Shown piece by piece: positions 1 through 5,312 of a DNA stretch of 5,889 nucleotides. Position numbers and translations under genes: made by a program. The DNA lies in assembly GCA_905236275.1 (NCBI GenBank), contig CAJOPI010000048.1, positions 1-5,889 on the forward strand. Direction: 5' to 3'. The notes under the pieces were generated by a model. It saw only the letters and a program-made list of their open reading frames with translations. It was not told the origin of the DNA and did not search any database. The DNA comes from an uncultured Lachnospiraceae bacterium (GTDB taxonomy: Bacteria > Bacillota > Clostridia > Lachnospirales > Lachnospiraceae). The stretch's first letter is position 1, and each line of letters opens with the position of its first letter.

Positions 1-231
1 AGCGTAAATATCACTGTAAATAAGAATACCATCCCGAACGATCCGCAGAGCCCGTTCGTAACCTCCGGTATCCGTCTTGGAACACCTGCCGTTACGACAA
101 GAGGCTTCAATACAGAGGATTGTGATGAGGTTGCACGCGCTATCTCACTTATCGTTCTCGGCGGTAAGGATAAGGTTCCCGAGGCACGTGATATAGTTAA
201 GACTCTTACTGATAAATATCCTTTGAATTAA
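1..231 (+). CDS. glyA: Serine hydroxymethyltransferase, C-terminal part (5' end outside window)
   Basis: Reading frame 1 is open from the first base and ends in TAA at 229-231, giving the last 76 residues of a protein usually a little over 400 residues long. The segment [20 protein letters not shown], followed by [11 protein letters not shown], is the characteristic C-terminal domain of SHMT; the RLGT arginine normally binds the substrate carboxylate. The enzyme is a cytosolic PLP protein that interconverts serine and glycine while charging tetrahydrofolate with a one-carbon unit. The PLP lysine and the N-terminal domain lie off the left edge. A strong terminator follows the stop by about 22 nt, so this is the last gene of its transcript. 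The identification is from remembered family motifs and is firm. Confidence 0.94.
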   Translation, partial: SVNITVNKNTIPNDPQSPFVTSGIRLGTPAVTTRGFNTEDCDEVARAISLIVLGGKDKVPEARDIVKTLTDKYPLN

Positions 232-253
232 AAATTTTTGTGTTTTTTTTCTC

Positions 254-292
254 ACCTCTGTGCTATACTTTGATACAGCACAGAGGTTTTTT
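254..292 (+). terminator. Intrinsic terminator after glyA
   Basis: ACCTCTGTGCT (254-264) and AGCACAGAGGT (277-287) form a perfect 11-bp stem around a 12-nt loop, followed at once by six T residues (287-292). The geometry is that of a classical Rho-independent terminator for glyA. The sequence before the stem is T-rich rather than A-rich, so it should work mainly in the plus direction. The next gene begins only 17 nt after the T-tract. Confidence 0.9.
261..269 (+). promoter_or_regulatory. Possible extended -10 promoter embedded in the glyA terminator
   Basis: TGCTATACT (261-269) matches an extended -10 element (TGn followed by TATACT against consensus TATAAT). It would start transcription near 276, about 34 nt before the acyltransferase start codon. 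No good -35 is visible at standard spacing: TTGTGT at 238-243 is 20 bp away. Because the terminator ends 17 nt before the next ATG, a promoter for that gene must overlap the hairpin, lie further upstream, or be absent with transcription coming from read-through. The call is an inference from motif and spacing only. Confidence 0.35.
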
Positions 293-309
293 AGGGGAAA
301 ATATAAATT

Positions 310-1683
310 ATGGTTTTTAGTTCACTGGTTTTCTTATTCAGGTTTCTGCCTGTTTTTCTTATAATATATTATCTTGTACCTTTCAAATTCAAGAATCCGG
401 TCTTATTTGCAGGAAGTGTTGTTTTCTATGCGTGGGGCGAACCAAGATATCTGATTCTTGTGTTATTTTCAATTCTTATAAATTACTCGCTTACCAGACT
501 GATGTGTTCATATGAAAAGGGCAGTCTCCAGCGGAAATTGATGTTTCTGCTGGCTATTTTTTATGATGTGGGAATGCTCTTCGTTTTTAAATACCTGGTA
601 TTTATAATGACAAGCATAAATGAGCTGACGGGGCTGGAATCGCCGGTGCCGGTGATCACACTGCCGCTGGGAATAAGCTTTTATACTTTCCAGATAATGT
701 CCTATGTCATTGATGCCTACAGGGAAAAGTTCGAGTGCGAGAAGTCGATACTGAATCTTGGCACCTATCTTCTGATGTTTCCCCAGCTCATAGCCGGACC
801 GATCGTTATCTATGAAAAGGTTGCGGATGCGCTTAAGGAAAGGGAGATAAATACCGAACATATCGAAAACGGCTTCAAGACCTTCACTTTGGGACTTGGT
901 GCAAAGGTAATATTTGCAAATACTCTCGGAAACATATGGAATGCTGCGGACTCGGCAGGTTATTCGAATATTTCCACAGGCTTTGCATGGCTTGGAGCTC
1001 TTGCCTATTCGCTTCAGCTTTATTTTGATTTTAGCGGCTATTCACTTATGGCTATCGGTCTGGGAGAAATGCTTGGCTTTCAGTTCCCGAAGAACTTTGA
1101 CAATCCCTATATATCCCGTTCCGTTACGGAATTCTGGAGACGCTGGCATATGACCCTTACCGGCTGGTTCAGGGAGTATATATATATCCCACTGGGCGGA
1201 AACAGGGAAGGTGCTGCGAGAACTTATCTCAACATGCTTGTTATATGGGCGATAACCGGCTTCTGGCATGGTGCGGGCTGGAATTTCATAGTCTGGGGAC
1301 TTTATTATTTCATCCTTCTTTCGATAGAAAGACTCTTCCTGAAGAAGTTTCTTGATCTTTCTAAGGTTTTATCGAGAATCTATACTCTTGTGACCGTCAT
1401 TGTGGGATGGGTGATCTTTGCCGCACCCTCGCTTCCTAAAGCGATGACTTATATCAGCCGTATGTTTACGTGGAATCAGGGAATGGATTTTGTGGAATAT
1501 ATTGAGACCTACTGGTATTTCCTTCTTGGAGCCCTTATATTCTCGACTCCGCTTCTTACTGATTATTATGAGAAGCATAAAAAATCGCTGCCCGTAATAA
1601 TCTTCCTTTTTGCAGTATTCTGGCTCTCTGTAGTGCTTCTTGTTGATTCGGTTTATAATCCGTTCCTGTATTTCAGGTTCTGA
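310..1683 (+). CDS. MBOAT-family membrane O-acyltransferase (AlgI/DltB-like)
   Basis: A 457-aa polytopic membrane protein, close to the usual 460-520 aa of AlgI-type proteins. The N-terminus MVFSSLVFLFRFLPVF is the typical AlgI start, which supports the ATG at 310; AGGGG at 293-297 is a ribosome site at the long spacing of 12 nt. Family blocks in order are FPQLIAGPIV (about 157-166), LQLYFDFSGYSLMAIGLG (about 245-262), FWRRWHMTLTGWFREYIYIP (about 275-294) and TGFWHGAGWNFIVWG (about 316-330). The two MBOAT histidines fall at H280 and H320; H320 in the WHG motif is the presumed catalytic residue. Known members pass acyl, usually acetyl, groups across the membrane to extracytoplasmic polysaccharide or teichoic acid. 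The SGNH-type protein encoded 18 nt downstream is the likely partner, as in AlgI/AlgJ-X, PatA/PatB or DltB/DltD pairs. No dltA/dltC or alginate genes are present, so polysaccharide O-acetylation is favoured over D-alanylation. The acceptor glycan is unknown. Confidence 0.93.
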   Translation: MVFSSLVFLFRFLPVFLIIYYLVPFKFKNPVLFAGSVVFYAWGEPRYLILVLFSILINYSLTRLMCSYEKGSLQRKLMFLLAIFYDVGMLFVFKYLVFIMTSINELTGLESPVPVITLPLGISFYTFQIMSYVIDAYREKFECEKSILNLGTYLLMFPQLIAGPIVIYEKVADALKEREINTEHIENGFKTFTLGLGAKVIFANTLGNIWNAADSAGYSNISTGFAWLGALAYSLQLYFDFSGYSLMAIGLGEMLGFQFPKNFDNPYISRSVTEFWRRWHMTLTGWFREYIYIPLGGNREGAARTYLNMLVIWAITGFWHGAGWNFIVWGLYYFILLSIERLFLKKFLDLSKVLSRIYTLVTVIVGWVIFAAPSLPKAMTYISRMFTWNQGMDFVEYIETYWYFLLGALIFSTPLLTDYYEKHKKSLPVIIFLFAVFWLSVVLLVDSVYNPFLYFRF

Positions 1684-1701
1684 TTTTTTGCAGGTTTTTG
1701 T

Positions 1702-2715
1702 ATGAAAAAGTGTCCGTTTTTTATTTTAACTATAATAAGTGTTCTTCTGGTGGCAGTATTTGGGCTGCTTTTGAGGTTTGGAATTGTTTATGCCGGAGAC
1801 GGTCTGGAGGATGCAAATAATGAGAGTAAAACCATTGAAGTCGCATCAGCGGTGCATTATCTGAAGACTTTGATCTCGAAGGAACTGGGTATCACAAGTG
1901 ACGATTATCCGGATATGGATGATATAATGATGTGGAGCCCGCCGGAAGGCTCCCTCAGCAAAAATAATGCGGAGGAAGAGGAAGAGATCGTGGAGATCGG
2001 AGACAATGCTGATGAAAACCATGCGGAAATCGCCAAGGAGCTCGCCTCTGATGAAGAATATGCAAACAATCCCGATGCCTATGACGGGGCTTCAGCTGTT
2101 GACTACGGCAGCTTTATTACTGTAGGTGATGACTATTTTGAGGCGGGGGATGCCTGCTTTATCGGAGATTCGAGAATGCAGGGCTTCTGTATGTATTCCG
2201 GCCTTGAAAATATAACCTCCTATGCGCAGAAAAGCTATGCGATCTATACGGTTTTTACCAAGGAGCTTTTTGATACTCCGACGGGAAAGGCGACTCTGCT
2301 GCAGGAAATGGAAGCGAATGCCGGCAGATTCAAGAAAATCTATATAATGTTCGGAATAAACGAAATGGGCTGGGCTGACGAGGAGAAGTTTGACCTCTGT
2401 TATTACCAGCTTATCGACATGATAAAGTATTACCAGCCGGAGGCTGTGATATATGTACACAGCGTCATTCATGTAACGAAGGAAAAGGCTGAGTCTTCGG
2501 ACAGGTTCACGAATGAGAGTGTGGACAGGAGAAATGAAGGAATCAGGGAGGTGGCTGAAAACGAACACGTGGCTTACCTTGACCTGAATACGGTTTTCAG
2601 CGATGAGGAAGGCTATCTTCCCAAAGAATGCACCTCTGACGGAGTTCACATAAAGGCTGATTACATGAAGCTCTGGGTGGATTATCTGAAAACCCACGCG
2701 ATTGCGGTAGATTAA
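1702..2715 (+). CDS. Membrane-anchored SGNH/GDSL-type hydrolase or acetyltransferase
   Basis: A 337-aa protein with a short basic start and one hydrophobic segment (about residues 6-30), read as a signal anchor or uncleaved signal peptide. A long acidic, probably disordered stretch follows (about 85-140, including EEEEE), then a C-terminal SGNH domain. Block I is FIGDSRMQG with nucleophile S157, having GDSR in place of the textbook GDSL. Block III is FGINEMG with N220. Block V is SDGVH with D313 and H316. The catalytic set is therefore complete. The ATG at 1702 has only a weak AGG (1692-1694) seven nt upstream and lies 18 nt after the acyltransferase stop, consistent with co-transcription and possible translational coupling. 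The pairing suggests it accepts or transfers acetyl groups onto an extracytoplasmic glycan, as AlgJ/AlgX or PatB do. A carbohydrate O-acetyl esterase working against the acyltransferase is the alternative. Substrate cannot be read from sequence. Confidence 0.88.
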   Translation: MKKCPFFILTIISVLLVAVFGLLLRFGIVYAGDGLEDANNESKTIEVASAVHYLKTLISKELGITSDDYPDMDDIMMWSPPEGSLSKNNAEEEEEIVEIGDNADENHAEIAKELASDEEYANNPDAYDGASAVDYGSFITVGDDYFEAGDACFIGDSRMQGFCMYSGLENITSYAQKSYAIYTVFTKELFDTPTGKATLLQEMEANAGRFKKIYIMFGINEMGWADEEKFDLCYYQLIDMIKYYQPEAVIYVHSVIHVTKEKAESSDRFTNESVDRRNEGIREVAENEHVAYLDLNTVFSDEEGYLPKECTSDGVHIKADYMKLWVDYLKTHAIAVD

Positions 2716-2759
2716 ACATACATGAGTTGCCTGACAAATGAGAGTAATCACAAAGCCAC

Positions 2760-2843
2760 GTTGTAGATAATGAACAATCCGACGCGGGGACGTTTTCCAT
2801 TCCCCATTTTGGATTTGTTAATTATCTACAACTTCATTTTTTT
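2760..2843 (+). terminator. 73-nt imperfect hairpin with T-tract between convergent genes
   Basis: GTTGTAGATAAT (2760-2771) is perfectly complementary to ATTATCTACAAC (2821-2832). Inside this, AACAA and TCC (2773-2780) pair with GGA and TTGTT (2811-2819) around a one-base bulge, then an internal loop, then GGGGA (2786-2790) with TCCCC (2801-2805) closing a 10-nt loop. T7 at 2837-2843 follows on the plus strand, so it can terminate the acyltransferase/SGNH transcript. That tract overlaps the stop codon of the convergent DegV gene. On the minus strand the hairpin starts 9 nt after the DegV stop but has no T-tail. It is longer and more elaborate than an ordinary terminator, and a small palindromic repeat element is possible. 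Confidence 0.65.
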
Positions 2844-3705
2844 AAATCTTTTTGCTAATAGCGCAGGCAAGGGCGCCGGGACCTATATGGCAGGCGATAA
2901 CGAGAGCGAGAGGATTCACCGTTATATCCATTCCGGGAATCTCTGCCATGAGCTCTTTAGCGAACTCATCCGCCGCATCATAATTCATTGTGTGCGCAAT
3001 GGCGAGGTGACAGGAATTCATTTCGCCGGTGCCGCCGAAACGCTTGATGATGTCGTCCTTTAAGGCGTTGATCATTATCTTCTTCGACTGTTTGATACCT
3101 CGGCATTTGGAAAAGGCATCAAGCTTCTCACCCTGAATCTGGAGTATCGGCTTAAGGTTCAGAACCTTTGCGATCATTGCGGCAGCGGGTGTGACACGTC
3201 CGCCTCTTTTCAGGTAATCGAGAGTATCGAGTGTTATATAGATGCTTGAATCAAATTTGCTGTCTTCTAAGATTTCTTTGATTTCAGCCGCTGTCTTTCC
3301 CTCGTTTGCAAGAGTCAGGGCATCATAAGCAGACTGCCTTTGTGTAACGGAAATCCTCTGATTGTTTACGACCTGAACTTTGCCGTCAAACTCTTCCGCG
3401 TAAATCGAGGCAGAGGCGCACGAACCCGAAAGACCGCTTGAAAGCGGGATATAAACGACTTCCTCGTGGCTTTCAAGTGCCTTCTTCCAGGTGGAAGTGA
3501 CTGATTCGTAGGTTGGCTGCGAGGTATGGACTTCTGCCTTCTCTTCGAGAAATCTGTAAAAATCCGCTTCTGTAAGATTTACCCCGTCAAGATATTCTTC
3601 ACCATTTATAGTAAAGGGAATCGGTATCACATATATGCCGTCGCGCATGCCTTCATCCGGCATCATACCGCTCCCGGTGTCGGTAACAATTGCTGTTTTA
3701 CTCAT
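2842..3705 (-). CDS. DegV-family (FakB-like) fatty-acid-binding protein
   Basis: A 287-aa protein, the normal DegV length. Motifs in order are VTDTGSG (7-13, family form TDSxxD), TSQPT (61-65), IPLSSGLSGS (86-95), LDYLKRGGRVTP (162-173), LKPIL (184-188) and the C-terminal HIGPGALA (273-280). These line the fatty-acid pocket; the TSQPs/LSSGLSG serines and the late histidine normally hold the carboxylate. Characterised members (FakB) bind a fatty acid in the cytosol and present it to the kinase FakA for acyl-phosphate formation and phospholipid synthesis; the specificity here is unknown and no fakA is in the window. The minus-strand ATG (3703-3705) has GGAGGT (plus 3718-3723) at a rather long 12-nt spacing. 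It is transcribed alone, convergent with the SGNH gene and divergent from the pyrophosphorylase. The second residue of the usual TDS motif is T instead of S. Confidence 0.92.
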   Translation of the reverse strand: MSKTAIVTDTGSGMMPDEGMRDGIYVIPIPFTINGEEYLDGVNLTEADFYRFLEEKAEVHTSQPTYESVTSTWKKALESHEEVVYIPLSSGLSGSCASASIYAEEFDGKVQVVNNQRISVTQRQSAYDALTLANEGKTAAEIKEILEDSKFDSSIYITLDTLDYLKRGGRVTPAAAMIAKVLNLKPILQIQGEKLDAFSKCRGIKQSKKIMINALKDDIIKRFGGTGEMNSCHLAIAHTMNYDAADEFAKELMAEIPGMDITVNPLALVIACHIGPGALACAISKKI

Positions 3706-3749
3706 TAATTCTTTTTTACCTCCAAAAAATCTGATAGATAATGCATGCT

Positions 3750-3779
3750 ATTTTAACACAGAATGGTCACAAAGGTCAA
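3750..3779 (-). promoter_or_regulatory. Probable promoter of the DegV-family gene
   Basis: Read on the minus strand, TTGACC (plus 3774-3779) and TAAAAT (plus 3750-3755) are separated by 18 bp, a good housekeeping-sigma match. This predicts a start near 3743 and a leader of about 40 nt. A direct repeat TGACC-N4-TGACC on the minus strand (plus 3765-3778) overlaps the -35 and could be an operator, but this is speculative. Confidence 0.5.
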
Positions 3780-3798
3780 AAATATAAAAAAATTTTTC

Positions 3799-3827
3799 TT
3801 GTGCAGGAGAGAAAAATGTATTATTCT
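3799..3827 (+). promoter_or_regulatory. Possible promoter of the UDP-sugar pyrophosphorylase gene
   Basis: TTGTGC (3799-3804) and TATTCT (3822-3827) are exactly 17 bp apart, predicting a start near 3834 and a leader of about 53 nt before the ATG at 3887. The tract just upstream (about 3778-3798) is almost pure A/T and could act as an UP element. Each hexamer matches consensus at four or five positions. A second T-rich -10-like site (TTATAT, 3856-3861) is a weaker alternative. Confidence 0.45.
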
Positions 3828-3886
3828 ATATCGAGGTATGTTCACCTGATGTTTTTTATATGTTTGTTTTATGAAGGAGTAGAAAT

Positions 3887-5113
3887 ATGACATTCGAAGA
3901 GGCTAAGGAGAAATTAGGAAAGTTCGGACAGGAGCAGGTGCTTAAATATTACGATGAGTTGGATGAAAGCTCGAAAGCAGCACTTCTCGCACAGATTGAA
4001 AATACAGATTTTTCAATCCTTAAGCATACCGCAAATGCAGGCAAGGGCGATGAAAGAGGAGAGTTCAGTCCTCTGGCGGCAATGCAGCTTTCCGAAATTG
4101 AAAAGCGCAGAGATGAGTTTTATAACGAAGGAGTTAAGACTATCCGCGAGGGAAAGACAGCAGCACTGCTTCTTGCCGGCGGAATGGGTACAAGGCTTGG
4201 TGCCGACGGTCCCAAGGGAATGTTTGATATAGGTGAGACAAAGCATGTCTATATCTTCCAGAGGATTATCGAGAACCTTCTCGATGTTGTAAAGGAAACC
4301 GACACATGGATTCGTCTCTTCATCATGACAAGCGAGAAGAACCATGAAGCTACGGTTGAATTCCTTAAGGAACAGAATTTCTTCGGCTATAAGGAAGACA
4401 GGGTTGTATTCTTCCAGCAGGATATGGCTCCCGCCTGTGATTACAACAGCAAGGTATATATGGAAGAGAAGGGAAGAATCGCTACTTCTCCTAACGGAAA
4501 TGCGGGCTGGTACTCTTCGATGGTTCGTGCCGGACTTGATAAGATCCTGACGGATGAGGGAATAGAGTGGATAAACATTTTTGCGGTTGATAACGTGCTT
4601 CAGCGCATCTGTGATCCCTGCTTTATAGGAGCTTCTGTTATTGCCGGTGTATCCGTTGGCTCCAAGGTGGTAAGAAAAGCGGCTCCCGATGAGCGTGTCG
4701 GAGTTATGTGCCTTGAAGACGGAAAGCCCTCGATAGTTGAGTACTATGAGCTTTCGCAGGAAATGATGGATGCTAAGGATGAGAATGGTGATCCTGCCTA
4801 CAATTATGGCGTAATCCTTAACTATCTTTTCCGCGTATCGGAACTTGCAGCTGTTGCAGATGACAGGATGCCTCTCCACGTTGTTGAGAAGAAGATACCT
4901 TACATTAATGAGAAGGGCGAGCTTGTAAAGCCTGAGGAGCCCAACGGATATAAATTCGAGCAGCTTGTTCTGGATATGATCCACCAGCTTGACAGCTGCC
5001 TTCCTTTCGAGGTTGTCCGCGAGAAGGAATTTGCTCCTATCAAGAATGCAACAGGTGTTGACTCTGTAGAGAGCGCAAAGGAACTTTGCAAAAAGAATGG
5101 AATAGAGCTTTGA
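3887..5113 (+). CDS. UDP-sugar pyrophosphorylase, eukaryotic UAP1-like family
   Basis: A 408-aa soluble nucleotidyltransferase making UDP-sugar and pyrophosphate from UTP and a sugar 1-phosphate. The nucleotide-binding signature LLAGGMGTRLGADGPKG lies at about 95-111. Further blocks resemble UDP-N-acetylhexosamine pyrophosphorylase: SPNGNAGWY (201-209, uridine/sugar site), FAVDNVLQRICDPCFIG (232-248), KVVRKAAPDERVGVMC (260-275), IVEYYELS (283-290), NYGVILNYLF (306-315), EPNGYKFEQLVLD (351-363) and VVREKEFAPIKNA (376-388). The C-terminus lacks the left-handed helix acetyltransferase domain of bacterial GlmU, and the enzyme is shorter than eukaryotic UAP1 (about 500 aa). The substrate could be GlcNAc-1-P, GalNAc-1-P or a hexose 1-phosphate; family membership alone does not decide. 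AAGGAG (3874-3879) sits 7 nt before the ATG, an ideal ribosome site fixing the start. It appears monocistronic, with its own promoter and terminator. The product would feed cell-wall or exopolysaccharide synthesis. Confidence 0.9.
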   Translation: MTFEEAKEKLGKFGQEQVLKYYDELDESSKAALLAQIENTDFSILKHTANAGKGDERGEFSPLAAMQLSEIEKRRDEFYNEGVKTIREGKTAALLLAGGMGTRLGADGPKGMFDIGETKHVYIFQRIIENLLDVVKETDTWIRLFIMTSEKNHEATVEFLKEQNFFGYKEDRVVFFQQDMAPACDYNSKVYMEEKGRIATSPNGNAGWYSSMVRAGLDKILTDEGIEWINIFAVDNVLQRICDPCFIGASVIAGVSVGSKVVRKAAPDERVGVMCLEDGKPSIVEYYELSQEMMDAKDENGDPAYNYGVILNYLFRVSELAAVADDRMPLHVVEKKIPYINEKGELVKPEEPNGYKFEQLVLDMIHQLDSCLPFEVVREKEFAPIKNATGVDSVESAKELCKKNGIEL

Positions 5114-5115
5114 TC

Positions 5116-5162
5116 AGCAGCTTCCGGGAGAGAAATCTTTCGGGAGCTGCTTTGCTTTTGTT
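5116..5162 (+). terminator. Intrinsic terminator of the pyrophosphorylase gene (GAAA tetraloop)
   Basis: Bases 5116-5131 and 5136-5151 pair as a continuous 16-bp helix (13 Watson-Crick pairs, three G-T wobbles), with AGCAGCT matched to AGCTGCT at the base. A GAAA tetraloop (5132-5135) caps it. The T-rich tail TTTGCTTTTGTT (5151-5162) follows. The stem begins two nt after the TGA, so the gene ends cleanly here and the sequence to the right needs its own promoter. Confidence 0.93.
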
Positions 5163-5169
5163 AAGGGGA

Positions 5170-5221
5170 GTTGTTCTAAAGCCTGTACTTTTGGGCTTTG
5201 AAGCAGAGTGTATTGAACAAC
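5170..5221. repeat. Nested inverted repeat of unknown role
   Basis: GTTGTTC (5170-5176) is complementary to GAACAAC (5215-5221) and encloses a second hairpin, AAAGCC (5178-5183) with GGCTTT (5194-5199). There is no open frame worth calling and no T-tract after either stem. It could be a remnant structured RNA or a back-up to the terminator just upstream; the evidence is only base-pairing potential. Confidence 0.3.
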
Positions 5222-5247
5222 AATATACAGCATGCAATCTAATAGAC

Positions 5248-5306
5248 AGAAAATATAAAAATATTTTGCAAATAGTATTGACAATTTGAAATCGAGGTAG
5301 TATACT
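5248..5306 (+). promoter_or_regulatory. Strong housekeeping-sigma promoter of the RNA gene
   Basis: TTGACA (5278-5283) is a perfect -35 and TATACT (5301-5306) a five-of-six -10, at the ideal 17-bp spacing. Bases 5248-5272 are mostly A and T with runs of A and T, as in the UP elements of rRNA and other strong stable-RNA promoters. Transcription would begin near 5313. AAATCGA (5289-5295) in the spacer is repeated inverted as TCGATTT (5331-5337) just inside the transcript and might be a control site, though seven bases is weak evidence. This is the best promoter in the window and it drives no protein gene. Confidence 0.85.
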
Positions 5307-5312
5307 CATAAC

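Noticed and set aside
2092..2751. 219-aa open frame on the minus strand opposite the SGNH gene
   Set aside because: Antisense to the SGNH catalytic domain, with no recognisable motifs.
2760..2832. Transposon-derived MITE with target-site duplication
   Set aside because: The 12-bp terminal arms fit, but the bases just outside them do not form a duplication, so I keep it as a hairpin/terminator with only a possible repeat origin.
4013..4984. 323-aa open frame on the minus strand opposite the pyrophosphorylase
   Set aside because: It lies wholly antisense to a gene with clear family motifs, has no recognisable domain and no convincing ribosome site; it is a shadow of the real frame.
5086..5289. 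67-aa plus-strand frame overlapping the end of the pyrophosphorylase gene
   Set aside because: It runs through the terminator hairpin and into the promoter of the RNA gene, has no ribosome site and no recognisable protein features.
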